NCBI GenBank assembly: GCA_001600175.1
Contig: BCJC01000007.1
Location: 1,574,115 to 1,638,114, forward strand
DNA length: 64,000 nt
Reading direction: 5' to 3'
From: Erythrobasidium yunnanense
Lineage: Eukaryota > Basidiomycota > Cystobasidiomycetes > Erythrobasidiales > Erythrobasidiaceae
Shown here: positions 45,585 to 57,900 of the stretch, in pieces
Layout: each line of letters starts with the position of its first letter
Position numbering within the stretch: the stretch's first letter is position 1
Translations under genes and position numbers: made by a program
Notes under the pieces: generated by a model
Told to the model about the DNA's origin: nothing
What the model saw: only the letters and a program-made list of their open reading frames with translations
The model's database searches: none

Positions 45585-47573
45585 CATTTCGCACTTCCCT
45601 TCTTCTTTCCCGCTCCTCCAGCAGCACCTCCCCCAATCTTAGCAGCGCCAGTAGTAGTTTTCAGCAAGAAATTGTTGAATTGCGCCTGCAAATTCTTCTC
45701 ATTGACGAGTTTCTTCATCTTTTCTTCAATGTCGTTCGCTGAACTGATATAGGTGGCATTGGCTTCGTCGAGCGTGGTGGACGTCTTGTCGCCTGTTTTT
45801 GAGGTTCGTATAAAGAGCAAAGAGGTGCGAGGGCGAAGGAGAGAGGTTTGATTGGTGAGATCCGTCAGTATCGGTCAGACAAGTTCAGGGTGAATAGGGA
45901 AAGGCCTACGGATAGTCTGCAGGTCTTGAAAGACTTTCTCTTCTCTAGCTTTGCATCTTGCATAGTTCTCGTTAAGCTTCTCTACCAGAGCCTTTTGTTT
46001 TGCCTGCGACGTGAAAATAGCCAGAAACCGCGTCAATCACTGCAAAGCCAAAGGATAAGTGCATAGAGAGGCTGTTCTCCTTACGACTAGTTTCGACATG
46101 AGCTCTATTCCGGCGTGTGTTTCTTCATAGACGGCTTTGGCGACTTTCTCATTGATAGCTAGGACTCGATCACCGCATTCACTGTGTTTGCATCACCCAG
46201 TATCGACAGTGAAGAAGAAAGAAGAACAAAGGAAGATGCAACATTATCAGCTCTTTCGGACAATACTTTCAGAGATAAGATGTCAGAAAGAGACTTACCT
46301 GACGACGTCGGCTACTTTCAACGAATCGACAAGCACGATGTTTCCCAGTGCGTTGGCGGTGGCGTATAGTTCGGAGTCTTTCTCGCTTAGAATATCCTGC
46401 CATTGATTGGCGTACGCGTCTAGGGAGAAGAAAGATACAAGTCAGAATGGAATGGGAAACAATGAGTACGCGAAAGCAGTACCTTCTAGCTCGTGAACGA
46501 GAGGCTCGGCTTGTTCTGATAGAGTGTGCTCAATGACGATGCTATCGTTCCACAGAGCAGATGAGGAAGAAAGAATTTCGAAATGCGTCAGTAAAGAAAA
46601 GCTTGTGGAAACAGTATGAGAGAGCGGAGGGCTTACGGTTTGTGAATAGTAGATCGCTCGATCCTAGCTAGGTCCTGCAGTCCTACGTTCTCATACTCTT
46701 GAGAACTAGCTGCTCCTCCCTCTCCTCCCGTTCCTCCTCCAGCAGCACCACGATTAACAAGCGTCTTGTCCTCGTCACCACTTTCGACTTCCATGTCCAT
46801 GTCACCATCATCGACAGAAGCTTGAGAATCTTGATTCATGCCCGACAGACCGATAAGAGGGGTCTTCTTGAAATGGACAGCTGCATCGGACTTTCTTCTC
46901 TCTCCTCCTCTCGTATCATTCTTGACGTATCCTTCTCTTCCTGATCTGGCTTGAGAATGATGGGTCTTTCCGCCAGATACGACAGTCTGTTTTCGGCGGG
47001 TTTGCGCTTGGGTGTCCGTATCTGAATAGGCTCTTGTTCTCTTCTGAGGAACAGTGACGGAGGTGCTGGTATTCTTGTGTACGACGGTGGCTGCAGCTGG
47101 TACTCGACCGAGTGTCGATAAGGAGGGAACAGGTTTCGCGGTTTTAGAGGGATGAATAGGAGGAGCTGCTTTCATGCTTTGTCCGTAGTTCTGTTCCTCC
47201 TCCTCTTCTTCGTCGTCGAGGTCGTCATACAGCTCTCGATGCACGCTGAATGCTGAATCTACACTTGCTGCTCGTGTTTCTCGAGTCTTGGTGACGGATC
47301 TTGATGTGTTTCTCATGTTGTTAGATAGTCGCTGCTGCTTTTGCTGCTGCTGAGGACGTCTGAATCCGGGTCGTTCGAGAGCCCCTACGCCTGTTCTCAT
47401 GAATCAGCTATCTCGCTCGAAAATGACGCAGATGGGACGAGACTACCTTGAGTCAGGTTGTCCTGCTCATCTTGATATCCTCCATCTTCATCATCGTCAT
47501 TGTCATTAGATGCTGCTGTTCTGCGCGAGATCTGTCTGCTAGTAGACGCTACAGCTACCTGACGGAGCATCAT
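45585..47573 (-). CDS. Orphan coiled-coil protein
   Basis: Exon 1 starts at 47573 (MMLRQVAVASTSRQISRR) with an acidic patch SNDNDDDEDGG. A good intron leads to GVGALERPGFRRPQQQQKQQ. About 250 disordered residues follow, with a Glu run and a second acidic patch (DDGDMDMEVESGDEDK). Then come GLQDLARIERSTIHKP and a chain of short exons that all read as amphipathic helix: NQWQDILSEKDSELYATANA, ECGDRVLAINEKVAKAVYEE and QKALVEKLNENYAKLEKEKV. Further on are NATYISSANDIEEKMKKLV and a Gly/Lys tail. A disordered N-terminal half with a helical C-terminal half recalls kinetochore or chromosomal-passenger proteins, but I cannot name the family. The exon chain is inferred from frames and splice signals. 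Confidence 0.6.
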
Positions 47574-47605
47574 GCAAAGAATCAGAATTGGGATGGGGAT
47601 GAGAT

Positions 47606-47675
47606 GGTAGAAAGGGAAGAAAGAGAAGGAAAGAGAAAGAAGGAGGATGAAGAAGGAAAGAAAGATGAGGGATTG
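47606..47675. repeat. Homopurine tract
   Basis: About 70 bases almost entirely A and G on the plus strand (GGAAGAAAGAGAAGG-type sequence), interrupted by very few pyrimidines. Confidence 0.7.
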
Positions 47676-47728
47676 GGAAGATGGAGGATGATCGTTGCCG
47701 GGGTCTGTGCGTTGTCGAGGGTTCTCCT

Positions 47729-47752
47729 CATCTCATCTCATCTCATCTCACA
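47729..47752. repeat. Tandem TCATC microsatellite
   Basis: Consecutive CTCAT/TCATC units. The same unit recurs in the last intron of the neighbouring JmjC gene at about 49107-49130 and 49177-49199. Confidence 0.7.
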
Positions 47753-47938
47753 ACCATGACGATGGCCAATCAGCATCCGTATTGATCGTCGTAATACACA
47801 AGCTACTTGGACATGATGCATCCTCTCGCGGTCGTCAAGCATCATTCATTCAAGCAGGAATCGGTCTGGAGCAAACAAACGAACTTCGGACAATCTCCAA
47901 CAACGACATGCATCTGCAGTTACCATCATAGATAAACC

Positions 47939-49423
47939 ATGACAGACATCCCCCTCCTGCCCTCATCCACTTCCTACGCTGAAGCCAGCGTGTATTTCTC
48001 GGCAAACACACCGTTCATCGTCAAAGATCTAGCATCTACATGGCGTGCTTCTTCAGATTGGATAGATCGCTCCTCTTCATCACTTGCTTCACCTAATTGG
48101 AACTATCTCTCACGAGAATATGGGCATGAGAGAGTATCTGTCGTAGACTGTACAGGAGATACAAAAGAGCCAGAAGAGATGGTATTTAGCGATGTGATAG
48201 ATCTATGGAAAGTAGGGAATGGGAAAGGACTATATATCAAAGACTGGCATCTTCCACGGACAGCAAGCAAGACCTTCTATGAAGCGCCAAATGTGTTCAG
48301 GGATGATTGGATGAATTACTATTACTCACATAATACGCAAGATGACTTCAAGTTTGTCTACTTTGGAACGCAAGGAACGACAACGGGCTTGCATCGGGAT
48401 GTGTGTGAGCGCTCTTCACCAACCGTAGTCTTACCGTAAAGAAGTGAGAGTGACGTGCCGTAAATTTACAGACACCTCCTACTCCTGGTCTGCAAACGTC
48501 CTGGGCCGCAAGCGCTGGCATTTTATTCGCCCTTCCGAAATCCACTATTGTCGACGGGACCCTTCAGACCCCCACTCTCCCTTGCTCAATGATCCTCGAC
48601 ACGTCTCTTCCTCCCTTTATCCCTCCTTCCATTCCCACGTCACTCCCCTAATAATCGAGCAAGAAGAGTCCGACATCATTTTCGTCCCTTCTAACTGGTA
48701 TCACTTCGTCGAAAACCTCTCACCATACGTGATTTCTATAAACCATAATTGGTGTAATCCATACAACTTACAAGCGGTTTATGAAGCTATGTGGAAAGAA
48801 GTGGATACTACGATGGAGGCGATGGGAGATGTGAAAGAACTGATTTGGAAGAGGAGGAATGACTTAAGAACTGAGGAGAGTAGGATGAAGGAATGGATGC
48901 ATACAGTGCAGGACGTAGTGAGGATGAATGCGGGATGGAAGTACGTGTCGTCTATCTATTGACTCTGTATATCGGTATTGAATCTTCATCTTGCATCAGC
49001 TGGTCTACCTTCTGGAAGATGGTCTCCTTCAATCTCTCTCATCCACCTGTAAGTCCAATCTCACTCCCTTAGGGTTTAAGGTTTACTGACTATCTGTTTG
49101 TCCCATCTCATTTTCATCTCATCTCATTTCGCACGCGGTCCGTGCGCGATGTCCCCTGTCTCGCTTCCTGCTCCCAATCTCATCTCATCTCATCTCACCA
49201 AACACTCCGTCATTTGCATTCTCTGTCACTGGGTTCTCAGTGCATCCCGGAACTACGGCCTCCCACATCGATTGCATTGAGCATCGTCAATGCGCTCATC
49301 AGCGACTTTGAGCAGCGGTATGAAGCACAACACGATGTGTATACGATGACTGAAGATACAAGAGCCGCTTTCGAAGAAGCGAAGCAGGCCGGCAAGCTGA
49401 GCGAGGATACTCCTGTACCTTGA
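47939..49423 (+). CDS. JMJD4: JmjC-domain lysyl hydroxylase, JMJD4-like
   Basis: Four exons (47939-48404, 48472-48940, 49000-49048, 49241-49423) join in phase to 388 residues. Family features in order are TPFIVKDLASTWRA, then LYIKDWHLPR, the helix VFRDDWMNYYY and DDFKFVYFGTQGTTTGLHRD, which holds the His-x-Asp iron ligands. Then come YSWSANVLGRKRWHFIRP, SDIIFVPSNWYHFVENL and the distal His in ISINHNWCNPYN. This order matches JMJD4, the 2-oxoglutarate/Fe(II) hydroxylase that modifies a Lys of translation release factor eRF1. The last intron is unusually long (192 nt) and contains TCATC repeats. The C-terminal helix is acidic. The start is the first Met of the long frame. Confidence 0.88.
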
Positions 49424-50195
49424 TAAACGCATCCTGACCTGGCTGGAATTGGCTCGAGGGACAAACAAGGCACCTGGCCAACCGCAATATCCGACCCCGG
49501 ATCTCATTCGACATTGAAGCACATCAAGCACGTGTCTTGTTTGGCTCCCCGGCTCGACTCAACTACGAACTGGATGTCTCAGATCCGAGACATATGCCAC
49601 GTTGTTGGAGTTCCGTCAAGCCGTTGAGATGCACTCACACTCATTCACTAGCCTCGATGGCTGAAGGGGAACGAGATCGGAAGCATCGGTCGTCAGGGAC
49701 AATTACCCACTGGCTCAACGACTTATTGGCGACTTGGCTTTGGGCAGGAAGAAGATACCGGGTCATCGGGTCATCCTTTCCCTTGGGCCTCGCTTCGATA
49801 TATCCTTGAAACTTGGGGAATTCGTCTTTCTCTTTCGCTTTCTTCTTTTCCATTCGACTTGGCTCTGCTTCTACTTTACCTACTCCTCTTGCTATTCTTT
49901 CACTCTGTCATCTTTCTATAAGCAAGACATACCCTCCCATCTCCGACGTCTGACAGACAGCCTTCACATTCTTCAGCGAAGTACAGCGTCAGCTCAGACG
50001 TCCTACTGCTTATCATCTACTCGATATACCTTCAATCACCTCTAAACTCGCTTTGAAAGACCGTCTCGCAAGAACGAACGACATCTCCGCTCGACAGTCC
50101 GTGAGCTCGGGATACTTCACCAAGGCAGATAAGCAGTACATCTGTAAGCCCTTCATACACGCTCCTCAAGCAGCTATAAGCTGATACTCTTTCGT
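49424..50195. other. Intergenic region upstream of the CCCH gene
   Basis: About 770 bases. A pyrimidine-rich stretch at about 49825-49915 is typical of fungal promoters and leaders. A probable 5'-UTR intron starts GTAAGC near 50141. No gene is supported; short frames on both strands look random. Confidence 0.4.
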
Positions 50196-51683
50196 ATGCT
50201 CTTTCGAAGAAGCAGAATGACGACGGTGCACGGTACCTCTCTGCCCCGCAGTGAAATAGACTCCAGGACTAGTCCATCTTCCTTATCAACCACTAGTCAC
50301 CAGCCCCAGATCCAGATGGAGAAGATCGAGAGACTTCTCCCGTCTTCGAACGACCAAACAAGCGCAGCATCGGCGAGTTTATCTCCTCAGCTTTCTGCTA
50401 GAGCAACTCCATTCTTCGTGCCTACGAGAGCAGGAATAGAGATAAGGGATTGTGTGCCTGCAAGCTCGAGATTGTCGAGAATCAGAAGTCTGGAATTACC
50501 GCCTCTCACTATTTTATCCAAGAGATCCAGCTCGGATTGTCTTTCGATACTGCAAGATGCTCTAGTGCCGCACAAGCACTCTGAGATCGTAAGAGAGGAA
50601 GTGGAGAGTAAGGGAGATGTTGTTTCCGTCTTTAGGACATCGACCGTTTCGGAGATTGAGGAGTGGACGCTTGAAGATGGAAAGATTGCTCTATACAAAG
50701 TTGATTGGCATGGTGAGCATTTATTTACACGCCTATATCTGTGAACTGTAAATCTCGTACTAACCCTGCATATCGTCTCAACAGGCTCCTCATACTTGAG
50801 CAGACAACGCACAATCTCCATAGACAGCACTTCTACACTCAACTCCTCTCTATCCTCCTCCACCCGATCCTTCTCTTCAACAGCCACTGGCGGCTCAGAC
50901 GACTCTATCACCACTCTCGCTGAACAAGACGAAGAAGTCGAAGCAGAGGACGAAGCTTTCCCCCTATCTGCATTTGAGAGTATCCAGAGGGAATTGAGGG
51001 AGAATGAGCATATTTACTATCGAGAAATCTCGTCGGTTTGTGAAAGTAACGACGGGGAGGAGAAGCAGAATATGAGGGTGGTTGAGAGTTATGCGCAGAA
51101 GCAGGCGCCGAGATATATTGCGAAGACTTCATTTCCGCCACCACCTGTTGCGCAAGAACCGGTTGAAGAAGCTATGTACTACCCACAGCATCCGGAAGCT
51201 CGAAGTGGTCCGCACTACTACTATGAACAAGAGAACTGCTATCAGAGAGAGATCTACGACGCCCCTTATCCATATGGTCAATTTGCTGTCTATCCAGCAC
51301 CTCCGCCTGCTCCTTTAGAGTTCTACGAGCCTATGCCTCATCCAGCATATCCAACTATGTCCGGCGCCTTCTTCGGCCCACCTCACGCGCCTCATTTCGT
51401 CTTCCCTCCAGCAGCGCCCTATTTCCTCCCTTTACCACCACCCTCACCTCCCGCTCATTTTCATCACCCTCAACCTCGCAGACACGCCTCCCTCGGTCCT
51501 TCGCCCAACAACAAGAAAGGCATACTATACAAGACAGAGATGTGCAGATCGTGGATCGAGAATGAAGGACAGTGTAGATATACGTCAAGATGCCAGTTCG
51601 CGCATGGATGGCATGAACTTAGAGATCCTAATGAGAAAGTGAAGCATGGAGGTGGTGGGAAGCTGAGGAGGGTCTCGTGCTAG
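50196..51683 (+). CDS. Single CCCH zinc-finger (tristetraprolin-like) RNA-binding protein
   Basis: Two coding exons flank an intron near 50714-50785, which restores DWHG/SSYLSRQR. The protein is about 470 residues and largely disordered. It has Ser-rich parts, an acidic stretch (EQDEEVEAEDEAF) and a striking Pro/Tyr/His-rich region (FFGPPHAPHFVFPPAAPYF). Near the C-terminus sits YKTEMCRSWIENEGQCRYT followed by SRCQFAHGWHELR. This is a CCCH finger of Cys-x9-Cys-x5-Cys-x3-His, where TTP-type fingers usually have Cys-x8. The lead YKTExC and the tail FAHGxHELR are the TTP hallmarks. Such proteins bind AU-rich 3'-UTRs and promote mRNA decay. Only one finger is present. Translation may start at 50196 or at the next Met, 50217. 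Confidence 0.8.
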
Positions 51684-52381
51684 GTGAGTATTACTGCTAT
51701 AATCTGAACGCGCGTCTCATACTTGGCAAAAATATAAGGTTTCAGTTTAAACACCTCGTTTGGCATCATCAGATCCAGAAGTCTTCCAGGAAGCCAAATC
51801 AATTGGAAAAGAAATAACAGCAAACACACCAGCAAAACAAGCAAAGATACAATAACGAAAAGCGCCTAGAAGCGCGAACTATAAGCAAAAGCAAGCATGG
51901 CACTGCACCAAGCATCCTATTCGATCCGAGCACAAGATGGCATTAGCGATTCGACTCCCACTGCTCAAGGCTATTCGTATGCTGCATATCTTACTATACA
52001 ACTATTTCTTCTATTTCGACACCGGTACATCGCAAACTTCGTAAAATTCAGCTGTAGCTATAGAAATCTCTGGCTCAATCCCTCGTCTTCTGTTTCGTCA
52101 GGTAGCCGTGCTCCATGTATGTCTCCTATTCTATAAGCTTGTTCTCCTTCTATCAGGGCGTTCGTCTTTCTATAGTCATCTATTCCTTCGTTCCTTTCTC
52201 TCATTCCTCTTCCGCAAAGTCAGCTTCAGCAATATCAAACGTCGTGTATCTAGTTAGTATTCTTGAATTATCTGCAATAGCGCTCTCTTCGAAAATTTGC
52301 GTTCCTGAGTTGACCGGGTATGAGCGTTGCCGGATGTCTTGTCTTTCTTGCTTCTACCAATAACTCAAACGAGCTACTATC
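51684..52381. other. Intergenic region upstream of the SDR gene
   Basis: About 700 bases. The left part is A-rich 3' flank of the CCCH gene (AGCAAACACACCAGCAAAAC). The right part is pyrimidine-rich leader sequence. A few short frames are open but none has support. Confidence 0.4.
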
Positions 52382-53386
52382 ATGCCCGCTGTTTCGACTG
52401 AAGAATGCTACAAGCACGCTGACCGCCTCCGAGGGCGCATTGTGGTCATCACTGGCGCTTCGTCAGGCTTCGGACGAGCGTGCGCTGTCCAGTTCGCAAA
52501 GCATGGCGCAAAGCTGGTATTGGGCGACTTAGAGGAGAAAGGTCTAAAGAGAACACAGCAGGAAGTGCACGCTGTAGGGGGGTCAGTCGACCTCGTTCCT
52601 TTTGAGCCGGGTATAACGAGCTGAGATCTGTTTCGCAGACAAGCCTGCTATTCCATCTGCGATGTGACTTCTTGGGATCAGCAGTTGAAGCTCTTTGAAG
52701 TTGGCAAGAAGACATTCGGCGCAATCGACATTGTGCTTCCCAATGCCGGAGTCGCAGAGGTCGGGCGCTTCGACCAGCGCATGGAAGAAGATGGCCCACA
52801 AGACTATCCTACAAAACCAAACTTGAAGACATTGGACATAGATCTGACGGCCGTCATGTACACGACGAGAATCGCGTTCTGGTACTTCTTCAATGATAAG
52901 AGGGAGGAGAAGGATATTGGTCTGCGATGCGTCGCATTTACAGGATCCATGTCGTCTTTCTATGGTGCGACATACGGCGTCATGTACGGAGCTGCGAAGG
53001 CGTGAGTCGAGTATATTCCGCGAGCTCAAGACGGCATAAGCTGATGCTGGACGCGATTAGCGGCATCCTTGGCATCATGAAAGGCTGCATAGAGATGGCC
53101 AAGACGGTAGATGTTAGAGTAGTGACCGTAGCGCCATATTTCGTCAGTAAGTTGCGATACCTTGCACGCGCCCAGGGCCATTCAGCTGATTTGCTACCGC
53201 AGAAACGCCTCTCTTGACATCCGACTTTGTTCACCCCAATCCAAAGATGGGCTACGCACAGCTAGAAGACGTTACGGCTGCTTTCGTAGGCTCAATAACA
53301 AATCCGGACGAGAAGACCAATTTCACAGCTTGGCTTATTCCGGATGATAAAGGAGTCTTCAGGATGGACACTGCTGGCTATTTGTG
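52382..53386 (+). CDS. Short-chain dehydrogenase/reductase (SDR)
   Basis: A classical SDR in several exons. The nucleotide-binding motif is RIVVITGASSGFGRACAV (TGxxxGxG), then LVLGDLEEKG and SICDVTSWDQ. LPNAGVAEVG (the NAG strand) follows, then FTGSMSSFYGATYGVMYGAAKA, which contains the catalytic Ser and YxxxK. VRVVTVAPYFV and a variable end follow. The Asp at the end of beta-2 (GDLEE) favours NAD(H). It sits next to an aldo-keto reductase and the mycosporine genes, on the same strand as the former, and could act in the cluster, for instance on an aldehyde made by the A-T-R enzyme. That link is inference from position. The stop is taken at 53384-53386; a splice at the same point could extend it. 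Confidence 0.82.
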
Positions 53387-53577
53387 AGTTCATGAGAGAT
53401 TGTATGGGGGCTAGGGAGCTGATTGATGGTTGGGGATCAGGGTCGGAGCTGAAGGTGCGCGAAGACCGAGGGAGAAGAACGCATCGAGAGCTGGAAAGGC
53501 AGGACAGGGAGAGAGGGGCAGTAAACTGTAGCTGCATAGACTAGTTATCTGTATACGTCTTGGGATCTTGACAATAC

Positions 53578-54855
53578 ATGTCATTTGCCCGACCTAGCTT
53601 TCGGTTCTTCCAACTGACCAGATCTATCTCGACTAGAATCAAGATGAGCAAGCTGAGCGTCAACGACACGATAGAGATCGCACCTGGCGTCTCTATACCT
53701 CGCATCGGATTTGGAGTGTATAAATCGGCACCAGAAGTCTGCGTAAAGTCATGCCTTGAAGCGTACAAAGCTGGCTATAAGCACTTTGATTCGGCGATGT
53801 ACTACGCCAACGAGTTGGGTCGCCATTCTGTTCTCCCTGGTGAGACGGAGAGACGCTGACGGGCTCCTTCAATTATGACGATGACAGGAAGCAAGTCGGA
53901 GAAGCTGTAAAGCAGAGTGGAGCAAAACGAGAAGAACTCTTCATCACTACAAAGATCATAGCTCCTCCTGAAGAGAAGACACCAGAAGCTACTTATGATG
54001 CAGTTTCGAAAGCTGTCGATGCCTTTGGTCTTGGTGGGAGAGCTTTCGACCAGAGCATAGCTACGACTTCAGCTAATGTGTCTGGCTAGACTACGTCGAC
54101 CTCTTCCTCATTCATACGCCTACATCAGGCCCAGAAGGTACGCCGATCTCTCCGTATTCAGTGCGTGCCTATGTAGCTGACTCTTCCGGTTTTTACAGGC
54201 CGCAAGCTGCTCTGGCAAGCTCTGGAGAAACGTGAGCTTTCTCTATGCTCTCTGTGGTACAAGATTTGACGGGGTTTTGTCGCGATCCAGTACAAAAAGC
54301 AAAGAAGACGAGAGCTATCGGAGTCAGCAACTAGTGAGTCCATCGTATACGTATCTTGTCTGACTTTGAGCTAACGCTGTTCGGTCCCAGCGGAAAAGAG
54401 CACCTGAAAGAGCTCAAATCGTACGCCAAGATCCCACCTGCCCTCAATCAGATCGAGCTCCACCCATGGTGTCAATCGCGAGAGCACGTCCAGTACTGCG
54501 AAGAGAACAAGATTCCTCTCGAGGTACTTCTTGGTCTTCCTTCGTTTCATCGGATCATACGCCGACGTTCTTCTGTTTACAGGCCTACTGCCCTATCGTG
54601 CGAGCTTCCAAGAACGATCATCCGGTCATCGTCAAACTCAGCAAGAAGCACAACAAAGATCCCGGCCAGATCTTGATTCGCTGGTCATTGCAGAAGGGAT
54701 ACATCCCGCTTCCCAAATCAGACACCCCTTCTCGAATCCATGGAAACATCGATGTCTATTCTTTCGAGTTGGATAAGGAAGATATGGAGGAGCTCGATAA
54801 GCTGGACGAGGGCGAGAAGGGCGCGATCGCGCCTTATAACCTCAATTGCAAATAG
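53578..54855 (+). CDS. Aldo-keto reductase
   Basis: Many short exons spell an AKR barrel: GVSIPRIGFGVYKS, GYKHFDSAMYYANE (catalytic Asp and Tyr), FITTKIIAP with the catalytic Lys, DYVDLFLIHTPTS (catalytic His), TRAIGVSNYGKEHLKEL and ALNQIELHPWCQS. Then come AYCPIVRASK and the cofactor-binding IPLPKSDTPSRIHGNIDVYS, where Lys and Arg contact the NADPH phosphate. It reduces aldehydes to alcohols with NADPH. There are two in-frame starts. The ATG at 53578 adds SFARPSFRFFQLTRSISTR, an Arg/Phe-rich and acid-free lead that resembles a mitochondrial presequence. The ATG at 53644 gives a cytosolic protein. It ends only 77 bases from the 3' end of the A-T-R gene, convergently. Confidence 0.88.
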
Positions 54856-54932
54856 ATACGTAAATGCTAGGTGAAGATATAGATGTAGTGTGAAACTGAA
54901 ATAAATGATAAGATGCTATTTCTATATGCTGG

Positions 54933-57900
54933 CTATGCGGACTTGATGAAGTCTATATCGCGCCAGTATGCAAGCATCTTCTGAAGTAGGGCTGCATTTA
55001 CAGGTGCTGATAGTGCCGACGTAAAGCGTTGTACGCGGGTCATCTCGAAGGTCGGTTCGCTAGAAGAGCTCGTCTCCTTTCCATACTAGACTCTCACACA
55101 TATCAGACCTGGGCGGTTCAGGCAGTAACGAATATGGACTTACATTCTTCCGCCAAACATCCAGCATCTTTAGACTGGGATGCTGACTGGAACCTTCCTC
55201 CGAGATCTTCTCAAGCCTGTCCAGCCATGTTCGCGTTGAGATGGGTTCGAATGCCAGACCAGCAGCTTTCAGATCTGCAGCGGCACTTGCGAATGTCTTG
55301 GAATGGTCAGAAGAGACGACGTGGAAGACTGGGACTTCCTCGCTTTGCAAGAGGGATTGATCACGGAATGCTATCTCGCAGATAGCTTCTGCCGCTGCAT
55401 CAGTGGGTAACCAAGATAGGGTCTAGCGGAAACGTGAAATTTCAGCCTGGAAGCTTCTTCGTCATATCGAGAAACGTACCTCATCAAGGTCAGGCAGTCC
55501 TCCGACAAGATTGGCACTAGCAAAGAGCAAAGGCCAACCTTCTTCCGGCTTCCAGACCCCTTCTTTCGTATCACCGCATAGCTGGCCCAGCCTTAATATC
55601 CCAATTCGACCTTGCAGACCGCCTTCCCAAGCTGATTGACAGATCGTCTCTGCGACATGCTTCGATCGGGCATAGCCCATTGCTGCCGCGTCTTTTGGAT
55701 CCCGTGATAGCTTTTCTGGGATATTTGCAGAAGGACCGCCTAAAACAGATGCTGTTGAGGAGCAGAAGAAAAAGCGCGCTCTGCTCGAAGTCTCATCTGC
55801 AGCTAGCTGAATGAGGTTATGGAGGCCTATCAAGGTATCGGTCAGCCGAGACGCGCGAGGGATACTAAGTGAAAAAGGAGCGCACCAAGGAGATGAGACT
55901 CGAAAGAGCTTAAGCTGAGACCGAAGTGGACAGGCCAAGCAGCATGAATGATCAAGCTGACCGACTGTCTGAGGCTCGCATAAGTATCTTCCGATAGACC
56001 AAGTCTATCTTCTCCAAATTTCGATGCGTAGCTTTGTATCCGTTGATGGTCATCGCCCGAGAGGTGTATACGTTGCTTCGATAGACTTTGTCGGACTCGC
56101 TCACTGGCCGATTTGTCGGTGTGTGCTCGGACTAGGCAGACTATGTCGTCGATATCGCGTCTCCTCAGCAAGACTGGTATGAGCTGAGCGCCGAGAGATC
56201 CAGTAGCACCAGTGATGACCTTGTTGGATAGGAAATCAGCTATCAGCAGTCGCCGGGTTAGAGGATTGCTTACGCATGTCCGATGCGACCCGTTTGGAAG
56301 ACTCGAGCCATTCGGATGAGTTGAGGTAGTTCGAGGTAATGAGAAAGTGGTCAACTCAGGTCTCGATGCGAGCTCTTTCATGAGGTCCAATTCTTGGTCG
56401 TCGAGGGTGTGTCCGGCTGATCCCTGCCGCTTCCCCTCGATATAGTCTGCAAGCCTATTGGTGTGTCTGTCAGAGGTAATTCTTCACAAAGTGTTGCGGG
56501 ACGCACCGCTTTATAGTCGCACATTCGAATACGATGTTCGCAGGCAAGCGGATGTCTTTACCTAGGAATAGGCTCTGACATTGTAGGATTCAGGTCACTG
56601 TTTCGATAGCTCACTGGAACTTCTACTTACCGACTGCAGCTTATTACGTATCCGCACAGACTGCAAAGAGTTCAGTCCTTCCGCAAACAAGTCCGCCTCG
56701 TCGCTCAGTTGCTCCATCTCTCCAAGGCCTAGATTCTCTTTGACGATCGCTCTGATATACTCGACGAGCTGCGTCCCACAGATATCTAGCTCGTTGCCGT
56801 TGCACGTATCGGAGGCGCTTCCCAGCTTTTGGTAAGCCTGTTCGATCTGCTCGGCGTAGGCTTCATAAGCTCTTCCTCTTTGCAGAGTGCCCTTGCTGGA
56901 TTTAGGGAACACAGTAGTCGGGTCTAGTAAGATAAGCAATTCTTCTTGTACTTGCGCGTGCGCAGGAGCAACGCGGTTTGCTTTATTGAGCAATGCTGAC
57001 AGTTGCTGCCGAATAATGTCTGATGATGCCGGTACGATGGCGGCACCGAGAGCGGCCTTGTTGGAGCCGAAGACGAGGGCATCTTGGACAAGCGCAGAGG
57101 CACGGAAGACAGCTTCCAGAGGTGCAGGGCTGGCTTTCTCGCCGTTATTCTGGAAGTCATCTGTCCGTCAAACATAGGTTGGTGATAAGATGGCAGTCTA
57201 TCAACTCACAAGAAGTAAGACATCATCGCTTCTTCCACTTAGCATCCAAGCATGCGGGATATCAGGGTGTTTTCTGAACAGATCGCTAGTCGCAAAGCTT
57301 CCGTCTGGCCTGTTAGATTTTGACTATAAGAGGAATAAGTCAGTCCTGCACCCATCTCCAGATGTGTCAAAAGTGGCCTTACCCGAGTTGGCCATGCTTC
57401 TGGCACAATCAGCTCCGCTGATCCGTCACCTTGGTCTTCGAAGCTTAACCACTTCCGACTCGCTTCGGTCGTTCGTAGGTGACTCCAGTGTTGATCTAGC
57501 TCGAAGTCTCTAAAGGACGTCATGAGGACTTCCGACCAAAGGTCAGCCGAATTACCGTGCAATCTAGACGAAGGACTTACATCCACATTCACTAGACCCA
57601 TATCGACTGACGAGCTTGATCCCATGTTCGCAGAACTTATCGCCTATAGCTTGAGGCAATGGCGATCCACCCGTACTGACCAAATCCAATCTAGCCAATT
57701 CTCCTAATCCTTCTTCTGTTTCGCCTAGCATTTCTAGGATGTATGGGACTGAGAGGAAGCTTGTCATGCGTTGCGGAACAGCTTTGAAAGCCTTGAGCAG
57801 GTTACTTGCTGTTATCGGAAGAGTGGAAGGATAGATGTATAAAGTACTCCAGCTCATCATGGCTCGTAATAAGTCGCTAACGCCGCCGTGAAACAGAGGA

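Larger units (their letters stand above)
47574..47938. promoter_or_regulatory. Divergent intergenic region with homopurine tract and TCATC repeat
   Basis: About 365 bases between the coiled-coil gene and the JMJD4-like gene. It contains a long almost pure A/G tract at 47606-47675, on the plus strand, and four to five tandem TCATC units at 47729-47752. Both could be promoter elements or simple-sequence expansions. Confidence 0.45.

Noticed and set aside
45399-45587. Frame opening MSNFKDEERARMKRGKE that overlaps the preceding stop by ATGA
   Set aside because: The start looks protein-like but no continuing exon with support was found; too weak to call a gene.
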